Shown piece after piece: positions 57,761 through 64,000 of a stretch of 64,000 nucleotides of DNA; the stretch's first letter is position 1, and the number at the start of each line of letters is the position of its first letter. This stretch comes from Oenanthe sinensis (taxonomy: Eukaryota > Streptophyta > Magnoliopsida > Apiales > Apiaceae): positions 3,331,501 to 3,395,500 of the forward strand of contig CM053809.1 of the NCBI GenBank assembly GCA_028671895.1. Direction: 5' to 3'. The notes below the pieces were generated by a model. That model saw nothing but the letters and a program-made list of their open reading frames with translations. It was not told the DNA's origin and ran no database searches. The position numbers and the translations under genes were made by a program.

Positions 57761-60525
57761 TTCTGATTCAGGTATTTATGTTATAGAGGTCAATTTGTCA
57801 ACTTCTACATCATGGGTATTGGATACTGGATGTGGTTCTCACATTTGTATAAATGTACATGAACTACAAAGGAGTAGGACTTTGGCTAAAGGAGAGGTCG
57901 GCCTACGAGTTGGCAATGGAGCAAAGGTTGCTGTTTTAGCTGTAGGGACTTATTATTTATCATTGCCCACTGGGCTTATTTTAGAACTTGAGAACTGTTT
58001 TTACGTGCCTGCAATTTGCAGAAACATTATTTCGGTTTCTTGTTTAGACAAGAAAGGTTTTGCATTTTAATTTAGAACAATAGTTGTTCCTTTTCTTTGA
58101 ATAATGTTACCTATGGGGTTGCACGTTTATTTAACGGTTTATATGTTCTTGATTTAGACTCTCCTATCTATAATGTGAATAACAAACGTCTTAAAATAAA
58201 TGACTCAAATCAAACATACCTCTGACACTGTCGTTTAGGCCATATAAATGAGAAGCGCATTTCCAAGTTACATAAGGATGGATACTTGGATAAGTTTGAC
58301 TTTGAATCATACGAAGCATGCGAACCTTGTCTCATTGGAAAAATGACTAAATCTCCTTTTACTGGACAAGGTGAATGGGCCACTGAACGATTAGAACTTA
58401 TACATAGTGATGTATGTGGTCCTATGCGTACTATGACATGAGGTGGCTTTTACTACTTTATCACGTTTACTGATAATTTCAGTAGATATATGTATCTTAT
58501 GAAGAACAAATCCGATTCTTTTGAAAAGTTCAAAGAAACAAAGCTGAAGTAGAAAAGCAAACTGGCGGAAGTATTAAGACTCTACGATCTGATCGTGGAG
58601 GTGAATACTTAAGCCATGAATTTAAGAGTTTATTAAAAGAGTGTGGTATTGTATCACAACTCACTCCTCCCGGAACACCACAATGGAATGGAGTTTCTGA
58701 AAGGAGGAATCGTACTTTGTTGGACATGGTACGATCGATGATGAGTCATGCAGATCTTCCAATTAGTTTCTGGGGCTACGCCCTGGAGACGGCTGCTTAT
58801 ACACTTAACCGAGTTCCTACTAAAATGGTTCAGAAGACTCCATATGAGATATGGACTAAGAAACGTCATAGCATGTCATTTATGAAAATATGGGGATGTG
58901 AAGCGTTTGTGAAACGTTTAACTTCTGACAAGCTAGGACTTAAATCAGACAAATATAATTTTGTGGGATACCCAATTGAAACAAAGGGTTATTCATTCTA
59001 TAATCCTCCCGAGAACAAAGTGTTTGTTGCTCGAACTACAGTTTTTTCTTGAAAGAGAAATGCTTTCGAAGAAAAATAATGGGAGGATAATAGATCTCGA
59101 TGAAGTTCGAGGCCCACAAGATAACATTAAACCAATGGAGGAACTTGAGCAGGATGTACAAGACCACAACACTGCTCAAGAAACACAGGTTATTCGTAGG
59201 TCTAGTAGGATTCACCATGAGCCTGAGAGATATTATGAATTTCTCTTAACTCAAGATGGTGATGTGATGCTTATCGACGAAGATGAGCCTCTCACCTACT
59301 AAGATGCTATGAACACTCCAGAATCCAAGAGATGGCTGGATGCCATGAAATCTGAGATGGAATCCATGTATACTAATCAAGTATGGACTTTGGTTAATCC
59401 ACCTAAAGGGGAAAAACCTATAGGGTACAAGTGGGTTTTCAAGAAGAAGACCGACATGGATGGTAATGTACAGATCTATAAGGCACGATTGGTGGTAAAA
59501 GGTTTCAAGCAAATTCATGGTATTGACTATGATGAGACTTTTCACCAGTGGCTATGGTCAAGTCCATCAGGATTTTGCTTGCTATAGCTGCTTACTATGA
59601 TTATGAAATCTGGAAGATGGATGTCAAAATCGCTTTCTTAAATGGGAGCCTTGAAGAAGATATGGATGTGTATATGACACAGCCTGAAGGTTTTGTTAAT
59701 CCAAAGAATGCTGTAAAGGTATGTAAGCTGCGCCGATCCATTTATGGATTGAAATAAGCCTCAAGGAGATGGAACATTCGTTTTGATGAAACTGTCAAAG
59801 AGTTTGGGTTTATTCAAAATGAAGATGAACCATGTGTTTACAAGAAGGTAAGTGGGAGCAATGTGGCATTCCTATAATTATATGTTGATGATATATTAAT
59901 AATAGGGAATGACATTCCTTCTTTACAGGCTTTTAATACTTGGTTGAGTAAGAATTTCTCAATGAAAGACTTAGGCGAAGCGACCTATATTTTAGGTATC
60001 AAGATCTATAGAGATAGATCAAGAAGAATGATCGGCCTAAGTCAGAGTAGATACTAGTCTAATCCAGGTGAAAGTCACTGGACAACAGTCAAGAATATTC
60101 TTAAGTACTTGAAGAGGACTAAAGATTAATTCTTGGTATATGGAGGAGAAGATAAACTGGTAGTAAAAGGTTACACCGACGCTAGTTTCTAGACAGACAA
60201 GGATGATTCGATTTCTCAGTCTGGATTTATGTTTTGTCTAAATTGAGATGTTGTATGCTGGAATGGTTCACAGCTGAGACAGTTGTTGATTCTACAATAG
60301 AGCCTGAGTATATTGATGCTTGCGAAGCAGCCTAGGAGGCTGTTTGGGGATGTACTTAGGAGATATCACCTAATTAATAAGATTAATAATCGAGGGGATA
60401 TACATATATGTAAAGTGCATACAAATGATAACATTGCAGATCCACTGACTAAAGCTTTGTCGCAGCAAAAGCACGAAGGTCATACTAGTTCCATGGGTAT
60501 TAGATACATGAGAGATTGGCTCTAG
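57761..60525 (+). pseudogene. pol: pol of the Angela-like element (PR-INT-RT-RNase H), with internal deletion
   Basis: Protease at about 57800-58060 has intact WVLDTGCGSHI. The integrase zinc region and core lie at about 58220-59050 with RSDRGGEYLSHEF, a frameshift near 58550, and WNGVSERRNRTL. RT starts at about 59309; KARLVVKGFKQ is readable and YVDD is intact at 59881-59892. After GLSQS at about 60050 the reading jumps to SNPGESHW, losing the RT thumb and part of the connection (on the order of 80-90 codons). RNase H ends at about 60500. Stops at 59300, 59755, 60055 and 60190 sit at codons where Gln is expected. Confidence 0.9.
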
Positions 60526-60527
60526 TA

Positions 60528-60539
60528 CAAGTGGGAGAT
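60528..60539 (+). other. polypurine tract of the Angela-like element
   Basis: CAAGTGGGAGAT directly before the TGTTAGTATT start of the 3' LTR. Confidence 0.85.
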
Positions 60540-62134
60540 TGTTAGTATTGGTGTCCTAGAGACAATACTTTTAATATTTTATTGAAAATAATTAAGGATT
60601 ATGTTTTATGTGATTATTTAATTATTATTTATTATGTCTTTATTTACTGCGTTATAAATTGAAAGGATAATAAATGTCCTTGGAATATTAATACGTAATA
60701 TTTATCTTTAAGTATGTGACTTAAAAATGAGATTATATGAATAGTATTTTATTCCTAAAATTCCCTAGTCAAGTATTATTATTTAAGGATAATAATAATG
60801 CAATAAGACTAGTATGTTTGTTGACGGATGACCACATCTCATTGGTCATAGGTATGGTGATACTAAAGTCAAGAACATAAGTGTATGTATCAATACATAA
60901 CACTGGAAAGACCCGTCGTGAGATTCTACATGTTAATAAGTGTCATAAGAAATCTCACTGTGATAATGATGTAATGATCCTCTGACTTGTAATCATTATA
61001 TTTCTATACGAGAATTAATATACTTTGATTACACTCAAAGTTACCTTTAACCGGGTAATGATAAAGGTGTACATTGGGTATGCTATGAATCGTATGAGGA
61101 ATATGAATGATAGATATAGGATTTAACCCTCCAATTCTAGGAGTGATATTATTGGACTCTTGATTGAGTGAGACTATGAAATGCATGGCCATGCTCAAAT
61201 ATTAATTTGTTTAAATAGTCTACTCATTGATCAAGGAAACCGAGATTAAACGTTGAAGAGGATGACACTATACATGCCTCGAGTTTGATCTATAATATAA
61301 GGTTAAAGGGATTATATTACATGGAACATTATTCACGAAAGGTTTAATTGAATCACCAATTATTATTGTTACTTGGGTAGCAATGATGTATTACTAGATG
61401 CCGCTCATTGTTTATAATTTTATTATTAGATAATAAAATTATTGCCAACGTAATAATAACCTAAAGGGTCACACACAAAGAACGTCAAAACGGAGGTTTA
61501 TTTAAATTACGAATTTAAATATATTATTATTTATTCGAATTTAATTATTGAATTAATTAAGTGGGACTTGATTAATTATATTAGAATTCGGATTTAATAA
61601 GTATTATTATTATTCGAATTTAATTATTGAATTAATTAAGTGGGACTTGATTAATTATATTAGAATTCAGATTTAATAATAATAATAACCCAAAGTCATA
61701 ATGGGTTTTGGAAACCACATGGATTAGGGTTAGGCCCAAAATCTCTCTCCCCTATATATACATAATGATGTATAGTATTAGGGTTTAATCATAAAATTTC
61801 GTTTTTAGAGAAAAACCCTAGCTGCTCAACATCAAGAGAGGCTAGAGAAAGAGAGAGAGAGAGAGAGGCAAACAATTCGGCTAGTACCGACTCCGGTGAT
61901 CGTAGGACGATCGGGCGTTCGTGTGGACTTCTTTAGAGAGAAAATCTTTGCAACAAAGGACTGCTATGATTCATCTTTCTGGACCTCCATTAAACAGCAT
62001 ACGAAAGCTTTGTTAAAGTACATACTTCTTCACCATAATCATCCAACGTTATACATGGATCCTGCGATTGGGTTTCAATTTTTTTTATTGTTTTTACGTT
62101 AATTCCGCTGCGTTTTCATGCCCGAAACCCTTCA
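60540..62134 (+). repeat. 3' LTR of the Angela-like element
   Basis: 1595 bp, almost identical to 53501-55091: about 15 base differences by eye, mostly transitions, and a 4-bp longer GA run. TATATATA at 61753-61760. Followed by the duplication CTCTC. Confidence 0.95.
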
Positions 62135-62960
62135 CTCTCATGGTGAATGGAAAATCTCAATTGTGTGCCTAGTGCAAAATCTCATCTTTAAGTTCTGGGA
62201 CCTTCGAAATCCCAACTCTATTGGCAAATCTTAGGATCCCCTTTTCATTTTTCTCACACCTTTGTTTAGCTCCAACTATTTTCTATCCATATTCCTCTAT
62301 TATTTTCTCTTGACATACTCGTATCTTCTCAATTAGCTCTGGTTGAATTCGAATCTCAAGAAGTATTTTAGTCCCTTCCTCTAGGAACTTCACTTCGATC
62401 TTCATTCGCTCAAACTCTCTTATTAACTATTTCGAGGAAACTAACATCATTAGTCATTCTTTCCTACTCAAGGCATCAACCAATACTTCTTCACTACTTA
62501 CATGTCCTAAGAATTGAACCTCTTTTAATCAAAATTTACATTTCCAAAATTTAGCGTATAACTCTTCTTTCCTCAGTACCTCTAAAACTAGCCTCAAATG
62601 CTCTGTATGTTCTTTCTCTATTTTGGAGTAGACCAATATATCATCAATGAATACTATGGCACACTTGTCTAAATACTTTATAAGAACTCGATTCAATAAA
62701 TCCATAAAAGCGGCTAATAAACTGGTTGATCCAATTAAAGTCCATATCTTGTGCAGAATGTTATCTTTGATACATCCTCTGGTTTAACCTTCCATTGGTG
62801 ATATTCGATTCTCAAGTCAATCTTCAAAAAGTAGACGACACTTTTCAAATGATCAAGTAAATCCTCTAACTTTGGCCATTGGTATTTATTCTTAATGGTC
62901 AGCTTATTTAGCTCTCGGTAATCAATATATAATCTCGTCATGTTGTTCTTCTCCTTTCAC
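62135..62960 (-). pseudogene. pol: chromovirus RT with remnants of RNase H and integrase
   Basis: The minus strand from right to left: RT fingers and palm (LYIDYRELNKLTIKNKY, KIDLRIEYHQ), active site FIDD at 62640-62651 inside [11 protein letters not shown], then FLGHV followed almost at once by VDALSRKE. The RNase H domain is therefore missing. A pre-integrase stretch follows (GISKVPELKDEILH), ending at the Angela-like insertion. Across it the reading continues FSIH..STKM at 53488-53500. Many stops. The wording fits a Tekay/Del chromovirus. Confidence 0.82.
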
Positions 62961-63560
62961 AAATAACACTAGTGCACCCCGAAGGGACACATTGGGTCTT
63001 ATCATTCCTCTCTCCAACAACTCTTATAACTCTATGGCTAATTCCTTCAACTCAACAATAGCTAGCCTGTATGGGGCCTTCGAATCTGGTACGGTCCCTG
63101 GTTCTAAGTCCATAGCGAACTCTATGTCTCGATCGGGTGGTAATCCCGGAAGGTTCTTTGGAAACATATTCTCAAACTCGTTCACTACTGGGATATCCCT
63201 TAAGTCAGGTACTCCCTTATCTGAATCTATCACATAGGCTAAATAAGCCTCGCACCCCTGACGCAAACATCTCTTCACTTGAATCATACTCAAAAATCTC
63301 TTGGTCTTTCGTTGTCTCTTAAACATGACTTCCTCTTCTTCGATGATTTTTTTTGGCTTAACTTTCTTCCCTTTACAATCTAGATGAGCCTTTTTACTCG
63401 TTAACCCATTCATTCCCAATATAACATCAAATTCTCCTAGCTTAAAAGGAATTAAGTCTGCATAAAAGTGTCATCCTTCTAATTCTAGTTGATAGTTTGG
63501 ATACACTAGGCAGACATGAATTATCTCTCGATTGTCTATCTCCATTCGTAAAGGTTCTGC
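62961..63560 (-). pseudogene. pol: chromovirus protease end and RT N-terminus
   Basis: The 131-residue minus-strand block 63024-63419 contains ILGMNGL-type retropepsin end, AHLDCKGKKV, then GCEAYLAYVIDSDKGVPDL, IPVVNEFENMFPKNLPGLPP and YRLAIVELKEL. This is the stretch linking protease and RT in Tekay-type elements. Further right, weaker similarity to protease (VCLVYPNYQLELEG) is broken by stops. Confidence 0.78.
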
Positions 63561-64000
63561 CCTGGCTTCCCGCAATTAAATCAGAAAGACGTTGCACTTG
63601 TGCATTGGCTTGCATAATGTCGCGGTTGGGTGAAAGACCCTATATATTTCCTCTTGCATGACTTGCACTCTGGTAGTGGGGTTTTGATTATTTGGGGGGT
63701 GGTGCTCTCGTTTGCCTACCGCCCTGATTAATAGTCTCACTCACAGTTCTTTGGAATCCCAAGCCTCTCTCAGCCTGGGATCCCTTATGAATCACGAGCC
63801 TTCTTCGAGGATAAGCTACTTCTCAATAGAATAACACTTCTTGATAAGAAGAAAACAGTTAACTCAGTTACTTTGTCCACCAACACTGTACTTGTATCAT
63901 GATTCTCTTTGTTTTTGGTAATCTCACCACAATTCTCAATTCCTCTTAGTGAGGTTATCTCATTACGACATGGTTGACATACCTTCAAAACTTTTAGAGA
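63561..64000 (-). other. degenerate chromovirus gag/protease border
   Basis: Minus-strand sequence with a Gln/Arg/Pro-rich stretch but no knuckle or active site that I can name. A 67-residue open frame (63785-63988) shows no recognisable domain. Probably gag C-terminus of the same Gypsy element. Confidence 0.4.

Larger units (their letters stand above)
53501..62134 (+). mobile_element. Angela-like Ty1/Copia retrotransposon, full length, defective
   Basis: 8.6 kb, LTRs 53501-55091 and 60540-62134, duplications CTCTC, a Met-type primer-binding site and a polypurine tract. A 1.8 kb leader precedes gag and pol on the plus strand. LTR length, leader and gag wording suit the Angela/Tork side of Copia. 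The two LTRs differ by about 15 substitutions and one 4-bp GA-repeat difference, yet gag-pol has at least a dozen stops and an internal deletion. Confidence 0.93.
22418..64000 (-). mobile_element. chromovirus-like Ty3/Gypsy element (Tekay/Del type), split by two insertions
   Basis: Minus strand. Visible pieces are 22418-25542 and 52430-53487 (one very long LTR split by the Tat element), 53488-53500 and 62135-64000 (integrase start, RT and protease remains). The element enters C's RNase H at 22418 (TGTGACCCC...), preceded by TGCTT, which should recur at its other end beyond 64000. RT and protease wording (e.g. [25 protein letters not shown]) points to the Tekay/Del chromovirus group. RNase H and most of integrase are deleted. 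Confidence 0.7.

Overview
The window is plant nuclear DNA made almost entirely of LTR retrotransposons. I see no host gene, rRNA, tRNA or CRISPR array. Evidence for a plant: Ty1/Copia elements primed by initiator tRNA-Met, Maximus/SIRE-type Copia elements carrying an extra ORF after pol, a Tat-lineage Ty3/Gypsy element with two RNase H domains and an antisense gene, and a chromovirus-like Gypsy with very long LTRs. A large-genome flowering plant is likely; the species cannot be read from this sequence.

The layout can be solved as one nest from target-site duplications (TSDs). The outermost layer is a minus-strand SIRE-like Copia element (C). Its env-like ORF lies at 15993-21449 and its RNase H at 22010-22417; the rest runs off both ends of the window. 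Three insertions lie inside C. (1) Plus-strand SIRE-like B (gag, pol, env-like ORF, 3' LTR; 4040-15992) sits in C's env-like gene, and B's gag is itself entered by plus-strand SIRE-like A (3' part, 1-4039). (2) A solo LTR of the B family (18567-19910, TSD GAAAC). (3) A minus-strand chromovirus (22418 to beyond 64000).

The chromovirus is split twice. A 26.9 kb minus-strand Tat element (25543-52429, TSD CTTAT) lies in its LTR. A plus-strand Angela-like Copia (53501-62134, TSD CTCTC) lies in its integrase. The Tat element in turn holds a complete 12.9 kb minus-strand SIRE-like element D (34421-47347, TSD CATAG) and a minus-strand solo Angela-type LTR (47487-49037, TSD ATACT).

All coding regions are decayed by stops, frameshifts and deletions, so nothing here looks autonomous now. 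The Angela-like element has LTRs about 99% identical by eye but a badly broken pol. D's LTRs differ by roughly 5% and Tat's by roughly 6% over the stretches I compared, which fits the nesting order.

The most unusual signal is that at least three of the four SIRE-like elements carry a private short motif repeated across non-coding and coding parts: TGACAGTA in A, CAGAGTTT in C, and the palindrome ATCAATTGAT in D. B shows a weaker version (an ATCGCC-centred minisatellite in its LTR and pol-env spacer). A second notable item is a four-exon antisense gene inside the Tat element, three of whose exons join in phase at GT-AG introns.
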